From NCBI GenBank assembly GCA_029945725.1, contig JAQSDB010000003.1, positions 189,842-253,841 on the forward strand: a DNA stretch of 64,000 nucleotides. Reading direction: 5' to 3'. The position numbers and the translations under genes were made by a program. This DNA comes from a bacterium. GTDB lineage: Bacteria; Pseudomonadota; Gammaproteobacteria; Pseudomonadales; Moraxellaceae. Each line of letters opens with the position of its first letter. The stretch's first letter is position 1. This document shows positions 29,340 to 40,388 of the stretch, piece by piece. The notes beneath the pieces were generated by a model, which ran no database searches, was not told the origin of the DNA, and saw only the letters and a program-made list of their open reading frames with translations.

Positions 29340-30758
29340 ATGACTGCCTTTCAAACTGTCGATCTGAACAAGTTCACCGATTACAAAGTGGCGGATATTT
29401 CCCTGGCCGAGTACGGCCGCAAGGAAATCATCCTCGCCGAAACCGAAATGCCTGCCCTCATGGGCCTGCGCCGCAAATACGCTGCCAGCAAGCCGCTGGC
29501 CGGCGCCCGGATCATGGGCTGCATCCACATGACCATCCAGACCGCCGTGCTCATCGAGACGCTGGTGGAACTGGGCGCCGAAGTGCGCTGGTCCTCCTGC
29601 AATATTTTCTCCACCCAGGATCATGCTGCTGCGGCCATCGCCGCTGCCGGCATTCCGGTGTTTGCCTGGAAGGGCGAGACGGAAGACGAGTTCTGGTGGT
29701 GCATCGAGAAAACCATTCTTGATGGCGACAAGCCCTGGAATGCCAACATGATTCTCGACGACGGCGGCGACCTCACCGTGGTCGTGCATGACAAGTATCC
29801 GGACATGCTGAAAACCATTCACGGCATCACCGAAGAAACCACGACCGGCGTGCATCGCCTGGTGGAAATGCTGGCCAGCGGCACGCTGAAAGTGCCGGCG
29901 GTCAACGTCAATGATTCCGTCACCAAATCCAAGAACGACAACAAGTACGGCTGCCGCCATTCCCTCAACGATGCCATCAAGCGCGGTGTCGACATGCTGA
30001 TGGCCGGCCGTCGTGCACTCGTCATCGGTTACGGCGATGTCGGCAAGGGCTCGGCGCAGTCGCTGCGCCAGGAAGGCATGATCGTGCGCGTCACGGAAAT
30101 CGATCCGATTTGCGCCATGCAGGCCTGCATGGATGGCTATGAAGTCGTCTCTGCTTACAAGAACGGCATCAACACCGGCAAGTTTGAAGACGTGGATCAT
30201 CGCCTGCTGGGTGAAACCGATCTCGTGGTCACCACCACCGGCAACAACAATGTCTGCGATTCCGCCATTCTGCGCGCCCTGAAGAACGGCGCCGTGGTCT
30301 GCAATATCGGTCACTTCGATACCGAAATCGATACCGCCTACATGCGCGCCAACTGGCACTGGGATGAAGTGAAGCCGCAGGTACACAAGATCTATCGCGT
30401 GGCCGCCGGCAGCGAAGTGAAATCCAATGACCCGAATTACCTGATCCTGCTTTCCGAAGGTCGCCTGGTGAATCTCGGCAATGCCACCGGTCACCCGTCA
30501 CGCATCATGGATGGCTCCTTTGCCAATCAGGTGCTGGCACAGATGTACCTCTACGAACAGAAGTTCTGTGACCACTCGCCGGCCATGCAGGAGCGCATGC
30601 TGAAAGTGGAAGTGCTGCCGAAAAAACTGGATGAGGAAGTGGCCGCTGCCATGGTTGCCGGTTTTGGTGGCGTGATCACGAAGCTGACTGAAGCCCAGGC
30701 CAAATACATTGGCGTGAGCGTGGAAGGCCCGTTCAAGCCAGAGCAGTACAAATACTGA
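29340..30758 (+). CDS. ahcY: adenosylhomocysteinase
   Basis: start trimmed to [48 protein letters not shown]-terminal [10 protein letters not shown]. Confidence 0.97.
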   Translation: MTAFQTVDLNKFTDYKVADISLAEYGRKEIILAETEMPALMGLRRKYAASKPLAGARIMGCIHMTIQTAVLIETLVELGAEVRWSSCNIFSTQDHAAAAIAAAGIPVFAWKGETEDEFWWCIEKTILDGDKPWNANMILDDGGDLTVVVHDKYPDMLKTIHGITEETTTGVHRLVEMLASGTLKVPAVNVNDSVTKSKNDNKYGCRHSLNDAIKRGVDMLMAGRRALVIGYGDVGKGSAQSLRQEGMIVRVTEIDPICAMQACMDGYEVVSAYKNGINTGKFEDVDHRLLGETDLVVTTTGNNNVCDSAILRALKNGAVVCNIGHFDTEIDTAYMRANWHWDEVKPQVHKIYRVAAGSEVKSNDPNYLILLSEGRLVNLGNATGHPSRIMDGSFANQVLAQMYLYEQKFCDHSPAMQERMLKVEVLPKKLDEEVAAAMVAGFGGVITKLTEAQAKYIGVSVEGPFKPEQYKY

Positions 30759-30884
30759 TATACCGCGTGGCGGGCCGGGCTGCAGACATCCGCATGGAGC
30801 TTGCTGCCGCGGGCCCGCCCAACCCCATTCCTCTTGCGCAGGACGGGTTGACGGCAGAACCGTCAACCCGTCGCAGGAACCATC

Positions 30885-31733
30885 ATGCCCACGACAAAAA
30901 AACATTTTTCCTTCGAATTCTTTCCGCCAAAAACCGATGCCGGCGCTGACAAGCTGCGCGAGGTCAGAAAGACGCTTGCCGTATTGAAGCCGGAATTCTT
31001 TTCCGTGACCTACGGCGCCGGTGGCTCCACGCGTGACCGCTCGCTCGGCACCGTGCTGGAAATCCAGCGTGACTCCGGCTGCGCTGCGGCGCCGCACCTG
31101 TCCTGTATCGGCGACAGCAAGGCCGATCTTGCCGAACTGCTCACCACCTACAAGAACAACGGCATCCGCCATATTGTCGCCTTGCGCGGTGACCTGCCCT
31201 CGGGCATGGGCATGGGCAGCGGCGAGATGGCTTACGCATCTGATCTGGTGCGTTTCATTCGCGACACCACCGGTGATCACTTCCATATTGAAATTGCGGC
31301 CTACCCGGAATGTCATCCGCAGGCCCTGAACATGGATGCAGATATTGCGCACTTTGTGCACAAGGCGAAGCAGGGTGCCAATTCGGCTATCACGCAGTAT
31401 TTTTTCAATGCCGACAGCTATTTTCATTTTGTGGAAAAAGTGCAGAAGGCTGGCGTGGATATCCCGGTCATCCCCGGCATCATGCCCATCATCAACTTCA
31501 CCAATCTGGTGCGCTTCTCGGATGCCTGTGGTGCCGAAATCCCGCGCTGGATACGCCGACAGATCGCCAGCTATGGCGACGATGCCGCCAGTGCACACCG
31601 CTTTGGCGAAGAAGTCGTGACCGGCCTGTGCGAGCAGTTGCTGAAGGGCGGCGCTCCCGGCCTGCACTTCTACACCATGAATCAGGCCGAGCCCACGCTG
31701 GCACTCTGGCGCAATCTCGGCCTGCCACGATAA
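30885..31733 (+). CDS. metF: methylenetetrahydrofolate reductase
   Basis: KHFSFEFFPPKTDAG, SVTYGAGGSTRDRS, FFNADSYFHFVEK. Confidence 0.96.
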   Translation: MPTTKKHFSFEFFPPKTDAGADKLREVRKTLAVLKPEFFSVTYGAGGSTRDRSLGTVLEIQRDSGCAAAPHLSCIGDSKADLAELLTTYKNNGIRHIVALRGDLPSGMGMGSGEMAYASDLVRFIRDTTGDHFHIEIAAYPECHPQALNMDADIAHFVHKAKQGANSAITQYFFNADSYFHFVEKVQKAGVDIPVIPGIMPIINFTNLVRFSDACGAEIPRWIRRQIASYGDDAASAHRFGEEVVTGLCEQLLKGGAPGLHFYTMNQAEPTLALWRNLGLPR

Positions 31734-31740
31734 TGGCACT

Positions 31741-31779
31741 CCTGTAAAAACGCCGGATTTATTCCGGCGTTTTTACAGG
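31741..31779. terminator. bidirectional-looking terminator after metF
   Basis: cctgtaaaaacgccggatttattccggcgtttttacagg, about 17-bp stem. Confidence 0.9.
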
Positions 31780-31864
31780 AGCAGCCCGGCTGCCTGCCCG
31801 CACACTGGCAGACAGCAAACTTTGCCCCTACCATGCCGTCTGATCATTCAAGGCTGCCGCTGTC

Positions 31865-33265
31865 ATGAACAAGAACGACGCCATTGCCCGGCGCGACCTA
31901 AAACATGTGTGGCACCCCTGCACACAGATGCAGGATCACGAGCGTCTGCCCATTGTTCCCATACAGAGCGGGCAGGGTGTGTGGCTGCAAGACTTTGAAG
32001 GCAAGCGCTATCTGGATGCCGTGAGCTCGTGGTGGGTCAATCTTTTTGGCCACGCTAATCCGCGCATCAATAACGCCGTGAAAAAGCAGCTCGATACGCT
32101 GGAGCATGTCATTCTGGCCGGCTTCACCCATGAGCCCATCGTCGAGCTTTCCGAGCGTCTCGTCACGCTCGCACCACCCGGCCTGACGCGCTGCTTCTAC
32201 GGCGACAATGGTTCTGCGGCGACAGAAATCGCCCTGAAGATGAGCCTGCATTTCTGGCGCAATACCGGCAAGCCGGAGAAAACCCGTTTCATCTGTCTGG
32301 AAAACGGTTATCACGGCGAAACCCTCGGCAGCCTCAGTGTTACCGACATTCCGCTTTTTTCTGCCACCTATGCACCACTACTGAAAGAGCATTTCCGCGC
32401 GCCTTCACCCGACTGCTCAAAACGGGACGAAGGTGAATCCTGGGAAGCGTATTCACGCCGCCAGTTCGATGCCATGGAAAAACTGCTGGAACAGCATCAT
32501 GGCGAAGTATGCGCCGTAATACTGGAGCCGCTGGTACAGGGGGCGGCCGGCATGAAAATGTATCACCCGGTTTATCTCACGCTGCTGCGTGAAGCGTGCG
32601 GCCGTTATGGCGTACACCTGATTGCCGATGAAATTGCCGTGGGCTTTGGCCGCACCGGCACCATGTTTGCGTGCGAGCAGGCCGGTATCACGCCGGATTT
32701 TCTTTGCCTGTCCAAGGGCCTTACCGCCGGCTATCTGCCCATGTCCGTCGTCATGACCACGGAAACGGTGTATGAAGCTTTTTACGGCAGCTATGAAAGC
32801 CTGAAAGGTTTTCTGCACTCACACAGCTATACCGGCAACGCGCTGGCGGCGAGTGCCGCCCTTGCTTCCCTCGATATTTTTGCCAGTGACAATATTCTGG
32901 AAAAAAACCGCGAACTGGCACGCACCATGGCCGATGCCCTCGCACCACTGGCCAGTCACCCCCATGTACTCGAAGTCCGCCAGACCGGCATGATCGCTGC
33001 CGTGGAACTGGTACAGGACAAGAAAACCCGGGCGGCTTTTGACTGGCGCGAACGCCGTGGCCTGCAGATTTTCGAACACGCCCTTGCCAAAGGCGTGTTG
33101 CTGCGTCCGATTGGCAATGTGGTGTACTTCATTCCGCCGTATGTCATCACGCCCGATGAAATACGCCTGATGATCGGCGTCGCGACCGAAGCCATTGACC
33201 GGATTGTTCATGTACCTGCCCACGCGACCCCGCATGCCAATGAAAAACCCGTGGTGCTGCCCTGA
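31865..33265 (+). CDS. bioA: adenosylmethionine-8-amino-7-oxononanoate aminotransferase
   Basis: HVWHPCTQMQDHE, DAVSSWWVNLFGHANPRIN, FYGDNGSAATEIALKMS. Confidence 0.95.
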   Translation: MNKNDAIARRDLKHVWHPCTQMQDHERLPIVPIQSGQGVWLQDFEGKRYLDAVSSWWVNLFGHANPRINNAVKKQLDTLEHVILAGFTHEPIVELSERLVTLAPPGLTRCFYGDNGSAATEIALKMSLHFWRNTGKPEKTRFICLENGYHGETLGSLSVTDIPLFSATYAPLLKEHFRAPSPDCSKRDEGESWEAYSRRQFDAMEKLLEQHHGEVCAVILEPLVQGAAGMKMYHPVYLTLLREACGRYGVHLIADEIAVGFGRTGTMFACEQAGITPDFLCLSKGLTAGYLPMSVVMTTETVYEAFYGSYESLKGFLHSHSYTGNALAASAALASLDIFASDNILEKNRELARTMADALAPLASHPHVLEVRQTGMIAAVELVQDKKTRAAFDWRERRGLQIFEHALAKGVLLRPIGNVVYFIPPYVITPDEIRLMIGVATEAIDRIVHVPAHATPHANEKPVVLP

Positions 33266-33990
33266 TGCGCTTCTTCGTTGATGCCCCCCTGCCCTCCCGG
33301 AGCGAAGTCACGCTTCCCGAAGAAGTTGCCCATCATCTGGTGCGTGTTCTGCGCACGGACGTCGGCACACGCTTCCGTATTTTCAATGGCGAAGGCGGAT
33401 CGCACGGCGCCGAGCTGATTGAAGCCGGCAAGAAATCGGCACGGGTACAACTGCTGGATTTCCAGGCAGACGACCAGCAGTCACCCTTGCTCACTCATCT
33501 CGGCCAGGTGATGTCGCGCGGCGAACGTATGGATTATGCCATCCAGAAAGCTACCGAGCTCGGCGTCACGGAAATCACGCCCCTCAGCAGCGAACGCTGC
33601 GAGCTCAAGCTGCGCGGCGATGATCGTGCCGGAAAAAAAACCGAACACTGGCGCAGGATTGCCATCAGCGCCTGCGAACAGTGCGGACGCAATCGCCTGC
33701 CCGTTATTCACGAACCACAAGCACTGGATTCATGGATAGCGGGCGTGCAAAGCGAACTGAAACTGGTACTGGTACCTGCCGCTGCGCGCGGCCTGCCCGC
33801 AACGGCCATCCGCTCTGTGGCCTTGCTGATCGGCCCCGAAGGCGGTCTTTCCGGCCCTGAAATAGCTGCCGCGCAAACAGCCGGCTTTCAGCCCTGGCAA
33901 CTTGGCCCGCGCATTTTCCGCACGGAAACTGCTCCGGTCGCGGCGCTGGCGGTACTGCAATCGGTTTTTGGTGACCTGCGTCAGGAATGA
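33265..33990 (+). CDS. rsmE: 16S rRNA (uracil1498-N3)-methyltransferase
   Basis: MRFFVDAPLPSRSEVTLPEEVAHHLVRVLR; LLIGPEGGLSGPEIAAA; LGPRIFRTETAPVAALAVLQ. Confidence 0.95.
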   Translation: MRFFVDAPLPSRSEVTLPEEVAHHLVRVLRTDVGTRFRIFNGEGGSHGAELIEAGKKSARVQLLDFQADDQQSPLLTHLGQVMSRGERMDYAIQKATELGVTEITPLSSERCELKLRGDDRAGKKTEHWRRIAISACEQCGRNRLPVIHEPQALDSWIAGVQSELKLVLVPAAARGLPATAIRSVALLIGPEGGLSGPEIAAAQTAGFQPWQLGPRIFRTETAPVAALAVLQSVFGDLRQE

Positions 33991-34163
33991 TTTACTTCGC
34001 GCCTTTCAGCAGGCCTGAAATGGCCACACAAAACCGTGTGCGCGGGAAATTCAGGATGACGATTCAAGGCGCGTAGCCGCCTTTGCTCTTCCGGCAACCT
34101 GCCCGCGCCCCTTATGATGCGGCAGCACCCCGCATTATTTTCAGTTGTCTTCCGGAGACCGGG

Positions 34164-35879
34164 ATGATCCGCATTCGCCCGCCATGCGCCCTGTTTTTTT
34201 TCCTGTCCCTGTTTGCGGCGCCTGCTGTTGCAACGGATACGGCGGCACCCGCACCCGAGGGCGATACCGGACGTTATCCACTCAGCACTGCCAGCGCCGC
34301 ACAAGCCATGGTGGTCACTGCCAACCACTATGCCACTGCTGCTGCACGCCAGATGCTCTGGGCTGGCGGCAGCGCCATTGATGCAGCGATCGCCGCACAA
34401 GCCGTGCTCGGGCTGGTGGAACCGCAAGCATCGGGGTTTGGTGGTGGCGCTTTTATCGTTTATCACGACGGCAAAAAGACCCTCAGCTTTGACGGCCGTG
34501 AAACGGCCCCTGCCAGCGCCACCGCCAAACGTTTTCTCGACATGAAAGGCCGGCCCCTGCCCCTTCATACGGCGATTGGCAGTGGTCTTGGTATGGGAGT
34601 GCCCGGTGTTCTGGCGGCACTGGACGAAGCCCATGACCGTTATGGCCGCCTGCCCTGGAAAAAACTCTTTGCACCAGCGATCGGACTGGCACGTGACGGC
34701 TTTCCGGTCTCTTCGCGCCTGCATGCCCTGATCGAGCGCGACCCGTTGCTGCGCGAGAAAGATCGTACGCGTGATTATTTTTTTGATCACGAAGGCCGGC
34801 CTTTGGCAACCGGCTATGTACTGAAAAATCCTGCCTATGCCGGCACGCTTGAGCGCATTGCCGATAAAGGCGCCAAAGAGTTTTACCGCGGCCGCACCGG
34901 CAGGGACATGATCAAGTCGCTGAATATTCTGGGCGCCGACACCACGGAAGATGACTGGAAGCATTATCGCGCCCGGGTCAGCCCCGCATTATGCCGTCCC
35001 TACCACCAGCTGGAAGTCTGTACGGCACCACCGCCTTCCGGTGGCTGGACCGTATTGCAGACACTCTCACTGCTTGAAAACTTTCCGCCCGACAATGACG
35101 CCACCCTGCGCCTGCACCGGCTGCTTGAGGCAGAGCGCCTGAGCTTTGCCGATCGCCAGCGCTACAGTGCCGATCCGGCTTTTGTCCCGGTTCCACTACA
35201 GGGCCTGCTGGAGAAAAGCTATATCGATAACCGCGCGGCACTGATCGCCGATAAAAGCATGCACAGCGCCAATGCCGGAGTCCCTGCGGGGCTTGTCGCA
35301 CCGTGGGGCAGCGATGGCCAGCTACAGGAAAACGGCACAACACAGATCGTCATTGCTGATGGCCACGGCCAATGGCTTTCCATGACCAGCTCCATTGAGG
35401 ACTCCTTTGGCAGCCGGCTGCTCGTTGACGGTATTTTCTTCAATAACCAGCTCACCGATTTCAGCTTCATGCCCGCGGCAGATGGTCATCCTCCGGCAAA
35501 CCGCGTGGAGGCCGGCAAACGCCCGCGCAGCGCGATGGCACCGGTCATTGTGCTGGGCACCGATAAAGCCCCGCTACTGGCGCTGGGTTCGGCGGGCGGC
35601 AGCCGCATCATCGGCTATGTCTTGCGCGCACTGGTCGGCAGCATTGACGAGGGGCTCACGCCGGGCGAAGTGGTCAGCCTGCCCATGGCACTGTCACGCA
35701 ATGGACCGACCGAGGTCGACAGTGATTTCCCGGCAGATATGCGCAGCGCACTGCAGGCGCGTGACCAGATCATGGCGGACAGCGAGCTCAATAGCGGACT
35801 GGCCATTATTCGCCGCAATAATGGCCAGCTGGAAGGCGCTGCTGATCCCCGCCGCGAAGGCAGGGCTGCAGGATTCTAG
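34164..35879 (+). CDS. ggt: gamma-glutamyltransferase
   Basis: GGSAIDAAIAAQAVLGLVEPQASGFGGGAFIVYHDGK; NGTTQIVIADGHGQWLSMTSSIEDSFGSRLLVDGIFFNNQLTDFS. Confidence 0.92.
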   Translation: MIRIRPPCALFFFLSLFAAPAVATDTAAPAPEGDTGRYPLSTASAAQAMVVTANHYATAAARQMLWAGGSAIDAAIAAQAVLGLVEPQASGFGGGAFIVYHDGKKTLSFDGRETAPASATAKRFLDMKGRPLPLHTAIGSGLGMGVPGVLAALDEAHDRYGRLPWKKLFAPAIGLARDGFPVSSRLHALIERDPLLREKDRTRDYFFDHEGRPLATGYVLKNPAYAGTLERIADKGAKEFYRGRTGRDMIKSLNILGADTTEDDWKHYRARVSPALCRPYHQLEVCTAPPPSGGWTVLQTLSLLENFPPDNDATLRLHRLLEAERLSFADRQRYSADPAFVPVPLQGLLEKSYIDNRAALIADKSMHSANAGVPAGLVAPWGSDGQLQENGTTQIVIADGHGQWLSMTSSIEDSFGSRLLVDGIFFNNQLTDFSFMPAADGHPPANRVEAGKRPRSAMAPVIVLGTDKAPLLALGSAGGSRIIGYVLRALVGSIDEGLTPGEVVSLPMALSRNGPTEVDSDFPADMRSALQARDQIMADSELNSGLAIIRRNNGQLEGAADPRREGRAAGF

Positions 35880-36039
35880 TGATAGTGAAGGCCCAGCCCA
35901 CCGTGCAAATGTACCACTGCAACGCATGGCAGCGGCACCTGAACGCCACAGAAAAATGGATGACTGAGCCTGCACGAATACCAGCAAACGGCGAGTGGTC
36001 TGCACATCATGTTTCAACACTGATCAAGGGAACGCGACC

Positions 36040-37320
36040 ATGCCGAGGATTGCACTGCACTGGCAAATACTGATGGCAATTTTTCTCGGCGGCATTGCCG
36101 GTATTGCACTCAATCACCTTGCCCTTCCCGCTGACAATGGCATTCCCGTCACGCTGAAAATGCTCGGCCAGATTTTCATGAACGGACTCAAGCTCATTGT
36201 GATTCCACTGGTCGTCAGCTCCATCATCGTCGGCATCAGCAGCATTGGTGAAGAAATAGGACGCATGGGCGTCAACACGCTTGCCTACTACATTGGCAGC
36301 AGCGTTTGCGCGGTGCTGGTCGGAGTGCTCTGCGTGAACCTGATTGAGCCCGGTATTTTTCATGGCGCGCCGCTGGGCACACAGATTGCGCTGCCCGCAG
36401 GAACATCTGGCGCTCTCGCCAAGGTTCAGGACAAGTCCCTGGGTGATGTGCTGGATATCTTCCTCAGCATGGTTCCCGCCAACCTGTTTGGAGCGGCGCT
36501 GGAAGGAAACATGATAGGGCTCATCATGTTCAGCCTGCTTTATGGTTTCTTTGCTGCGCGCCTGCCTTCCGCAGCAAAAGAAATCCAGCTGCAGTTCTGG
36601 AATGGTGTCCAGCAGATCATGGTGGGTATCACTCAGGTCGTGCTGATGTTTGCCCCGGTTGGCGTATTTGCCCTGATCGCCACCACTCTGGCTGACACCG
36701 GCTTTGGTGCCCTGCTGCCGATGTTATGGTTTTTCGTTACCGTATTGCTGGGGCTGGCCATTCATATGCTGGTCACGACTTCGCTGTTTCTTCATTTCGT
36801 TGCCAGGGTCTCGCCATGGCGGCATATATACGCCATGGCCCCGGCGCTGCTCACCGCATTTTCCACCGCATCCAGCAATGCAACATTGCCGGTCACCCTG
36901 CGCTCACTGCGCGAGCGTGCCGGCGTATCGGAACGTGTGTCCGGGATGAGTGCACCTTTGGGTGCGAGCATGAACATGGATGGCACGGCATTATACGAAT
37001 GTGCAGCGGCGCTTTTTCTTGCCCAGGCTTACGGGCTGGATCTTTCCGTCGCGCAGCAATTTACCGTGGTGCTGATAGCCCTGCTTACCGGCTTTGGCAT
37101 GGCGGGCATTCCTGCCGCCAGCCTGGTCGCAATCGCGGTGATTCTCGGCGCGCTGGGCCTGCCACTTGAAGCAATAGGCCTGCTGCTTATTACCGACCGC
37201 CTGCTGGACATGTTCCGTACCGCCGTCAATGTTTACAGTGACTCGGTCGCAGCCATATTTGTCGCCAGCCAGGAAGGTGAGGCTTTGCTGCCCTTGCGCT
37301 ACCAGAACAACAAAACCTGA
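36040..37320 (+). CDS. dicarboxylate/amino acid:cation symporter (DAACS family)
   Basis: FMNGLKLIVIPLVVSSIIVGISSI; TASSNATLPVTLRSLRERAGVS; APLGASMNMDGTALYE. Confidence 0.93.
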   Translation: MPRIALHWQILMAIFLGGIAGIALNHLALPADNGIPVTLKMLGQIFMNGLKLIVIPLVVSSIIVGISSIGEEIGRMGVNTLAYYIGSSVCAVLVGVLCVNLIEPGIFHGAPLGTQIALPAGTSGALAKVQDKSLGDVLDIFLSMVPANLFGAALEGNMIGLIMFSLLYGFFAARLPSAAKEIQLQFWNGVQQIMVGITQVVLMFAPVGVFALIATTLADTGFGALLPMLWFFVTVLLGLAIHMLVTTSLFLHFVARVSPWRHIYAMAPALLTAFSTASSNATLPVTLRSLRERAGVSERVSGMSAPLGASMNMDGTALYECAAALFLAQAYGLDLSVAQQFTVVLIALLTGFGMAGIPAASLVAIAVILGALGLPLEAIGLLLITDRLLDMFRTAVNVYSDSVAAIFVASQEGEALLPLRYQNNKT

Positions 37321-37334
37321 AGGCGGTGAGCCGT

Positions 37335-37949
37335 TTAATACATGGTAAAAAATGACGGCAGCACGCTGTGCGCGCGCAAAATATCCAGCCCTCCCATCAA
37401 TGCCACTGCCAGAATAAACCAGATGACTTCGGCCATGTCCTTGCGAAACAGGCGCACATCAACCGTTCTCGGTGTTTCCGAAAGATTGCTGAAGCGGCGC
37501 GGAAAAAAGGCCGGGGTTGTGGCGCAGTAATCATCAAACGCCTTGCCATACAGGGGGCGCAGTTTGGACTCTTCACTGCGGATAACGCCCGGGTAGTACA
37601 AGGCGAAGAAAATCCCTACCACGAGAAAAATGGTGAGCGAGTGTGCCGACAGGGCAACGCCAAGAGCGCCAATCAGGCTGAACAGATAAAGCGGGTTGCG
37701 GCAGAGGCCATACGGCCCGTCCATGACCAGCTCATGCGTCTTGCGGCCACCAATATAAATGCTGCACCAGAGCCGCCCGATAGCGCCCGCTCCGGCCAGC
37801 ACAAAACCCGCCATCTTCAGCAGTGTTTCACAGTCCGGGGAAAGCGCCCGCGGCGTAGCAAACAAAAGCAAGCCTATAACAAGGGCGGCAGCGCCACGTG
37901 ACACCGGAATACGAGCCGCCTCAACAAGACTGGCATACTTCTTCTGCAT
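37335..37949 (-). CDS. isoprenylcysteine carboxyl methyltransferase-like / phospholipid methyltransferase family protein
   Basis: GPYGLCRNPLYLFSLIGALGVAL; hydrophobic segments. Confidence 0.85.
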   Translation of the reverse strand: MQKKYASLVEAARIPVSRGAAALVIGLLLFATPRALSPDCETLLKMAGFVLAGAGAIGRLWCSIYIGGRKTHELVMDGPYGLCRNPLYLFSLIGALGVALSAHSLTIFLVVGIFFALYYPGVIRSEESKLRPLYGKAFDDYCATTPAFFPRRFSNLSETPRTVDVRLFRKDMAEVIWFILAVALMGGLDILRAHSVLPSFFTMY

Positions 37950-38405
37950 GATAACTCCGCATTATTTTCATGGGATCAATAAGGGCATGACTGGGCAGCA
38001 CTACGGCCCAACCGATCCGCGTCGACCACAAATTGTGGGAAAGAAATGAGATTCCTGATCATCCCTGTCCACGCCGCTCCAGGCCCGGCCGGGATGAAAA
38101 GGCGGGCTTTTGGGCCCGTTTTCTGTTGTTTAATGATCTCACAAAAGCCCACAAGGCAAAACCTCCACGGTGGCAGCAAGGTCTTGAGCCGCCATGCCGG
38201 AGGAGACACGATCCCGATCACAGCATGAGGCAGACGCCCTGATTGCCACTCATTGCAGAGTGCCAGGGCATTCGCACACTAAACGGCCTGGCGCAAGGAG
38301 GGAGCGGAACTGCAACCACGCCCCCGGAAATGGCCACTTACTCAGGGATCACTCCGGAAAAAGCAGAAGCCGGCTGCCGCTTCAGCCTCCCGTCTACTGC
38401 CATTC

Positions 38406-40388
38406 TCAGTTTCTTGGCGGAATTCCCGCCGTGGCTTCTTTCGCAGGAAGCTTCATGTCGCCGCGACTGAATGCCTCTGCTGCCGTCTGGTAATAGGTAA
38501 TGGCTTCATTGACCAGAGCCGTATCAGGTGCCACCTCAGTCTGCTTTTCTTTTTCGCTGGCTGCATTTTCAACACGGAACACCCTTGCCGGATGTCGCGG
38601 CGCCAGTACGACCAGTTTGTCACCCTTGAGATAACCAACCTCCTGGTAATTTGCGATCAACGCGCGCGGCTCATAGTTTTTGTCGCGCAGGACATCCTTG
38701 CCAAAAAAGTGGGGATCGGCGGAGTAGCCCAGCATCCCCATCAGGGTTGGTGCAATATCCATCTGGCTGACCATGCGGGTTTCTTCCTGCGGCTTCACAA
38801 AGCCCGGGGCATAAACAATGGCAGGGATGTGGTAGCGATAAACAGGGAGTGATGTTTTTCCGGCACTGGAGCCGCAATGATCCGCCACAATCACGAATAC
38901 CGTATCCTTGAACCAGGCATGCTTTTCAGCATCTTTCAGGAACTTTCCGATCGCGTAATCGGTGTATTTGACCGCGCCATCGCGACCACCCGGTGACTTG
39001 ATATCAATACGGCCATCGGGATAAGTGTACGGGCGATGATTGGATGTCGTCATCAGCATCAGGAACTGCGGAGCCTTGCCGGCCTCCTTGTCGAGCAGCT
39101 TCTCTGCCTGATTAAACAGGTATTCGTCCGACATGCCCCAGGCATTGGCAAAACCGACTTCATTGGCAGGCACATCACTGCGATCGACTACCTGATAGCC
39201 ATTGTGACTGAAGTAGTAATTCATGTTATCGAAGTAGCCATAGCCACCATAGATATACCAGGAATGATAACCCTGCCGGTTCAGGGCAGCGCCGAGTGTT
39301 GCAAGATCCTCATTGTGCGGGCGACGGACAATCGATTGCCCTGGCGTTGGCGGCACACTCAGGCTGAGGGACTCAAGACCGCGCACCGTGCGCGTACCGG
39401 CCGCATAGAGTTGCGTAAAGAGCAGGCCCTCTCTGGAAAGACGATCCATATTGGGTGTCAGTCCGTTTTTATTACCAAAAATACCAAGATAATCCGCGCT
39501 CAGGCTTTCTACCGTGATCATCACCAGATGCCTGGGGCGAGTTGGCGCGGCTACAGACGCCGATGCTGCGGGGCTTGCCTGGTAAGCCGGCGCCATTGCA
39601 AGCGCCTTTAAACCTGCGTGCAGTTTCGCCGCTGGCAATACCGGATAGTAGCTTGCGTAATCCAGCTCATTGTTTTTATAGGCACTGAACAACCCATAAA
39701 GACCATTGCCGGCAATTTCATTCGTATAGCGATTGCGGGTAATGGAAAATTTATCAATACCCCATGAAAACCAGGCAATGGCGCACGCAGCCATCAGCGC
39801 AAACAAAACAGCTGTACGCGCCGCACCATGAATATGCACAGCCTTTTTCCATGAACCATGCCACCACAGGGCCAGGGCAAGTGCTGCCACGGCAAAGCCG
39901 CTCAAGAGAGGAAGAACCGGATAGGACTGCATGATGTTGTCTATCACTTCATGCGTGTAAACCAGATAGTCCACAGCAATGAAATTGAAACGAACGCCAA
40001 ACTCCAACCAGAAGATTATCTCGGACGCCATCTGGAAAATAAGGGTGAAGGCTATAACAGCAAATGCCGTACCCAGTAAAACCGAAGCCGCACGCGGCCA
40101 GCGCCGGGGCAAAAAAAGTTCAAAAGCGGCAACCGGCAATAACGCAATGCTGAGTGTGGCCACATCACTGACAAATCCCAGAAAAAAAGCTGCAATCCAG
40201 CTTTTTACACTGGCGTCTGCGACGCCCACACTAAGCCCGAAAAGCACTACCCGGGTCAGGAACGACAAAAACAGAAACAGCAGGGCAACACGCAACGTCA
40301 GGGAATGTCCGAGACTGCGCCACTGTGCCGATCCATACTCCTGGCCCTCGCGCGCGGGTATGCGCGATGAAGAGGATGATTTCGTCAT
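38406..40388 (-). CDS. LTA synthase-like sulfatase / phosphoglycerol transferase family membrane protein
   Basis: N-terminal hydrophobic segments; HLVMITVESLSADYLGIFGNKNGLTPNMDRLSREG; FVIVADHCGSSAGKTSLPVYRYHIPAIVYAP. Confidence 0.92.
   Translation of the reverse strand: MTKSSSSSRIPAREGQEYGSAQWRSLGHSLTLRVALLFLFLSFLTRVVLFGLSVGVADASVKSWIAAFFLGFVSDVATLSIALLPVAAFELFLPRRWPRAASVLLGTAFAVIAFTLIFQMASEIIFWLEFGVRFNFIAVDYLVYTHEVIDNIMQSYPVLPLLSGFAVAALALALWWHGSWKKAVHIHGAARTAVLFALMAACAIAWFSWGIDKFSITRNRYTNEIAGNGLYGLFSAYKNNELDYASYYPVLPAAKLHAGLKALAMAPAYQASPAASASVAAPTRPRHLVMITVESLSADYLGIFGNKNGLTPNMDRLSREGLLFTQLYAAGTRTVRGLESLSLSVPPTPGQSIVRRPHNEDLATLGAALNRQGYHSWYIYGGYGYFDNMNYYFSHNGYQVVDRSDVPANEVGFANAWGMSDEYLFNQAEKLLDKEAGKAPQFLMLMTTSNHRPYTYPDGRIDIKSPGGRDGAVKYTDYAIGKFLKDAEKHAWFKDTVFVIVADHCGSSAGKTSLPVYRYHIPAIVYAPGFVKPQEETRMVSQMDIAPTLMGMLGYSADPHFFGKDVLRDKNYEPRALIANYQEVGYLKGDKLVVLAPRHPARVFRVENAASEKEKQTEVAPDTALVNEAITYYQTAAEAFSRGDMKLPAKEATAGIPPRN

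Noticed and set aside
38150-38380. Possible c-di-GMP-I (GEMM) riboswitch because of ggcaaaacc and ggcctggcgcaagg
   Set aside because: Core motif order and tetraloop/receptor elements do not match the consensus; left as an unexplained region
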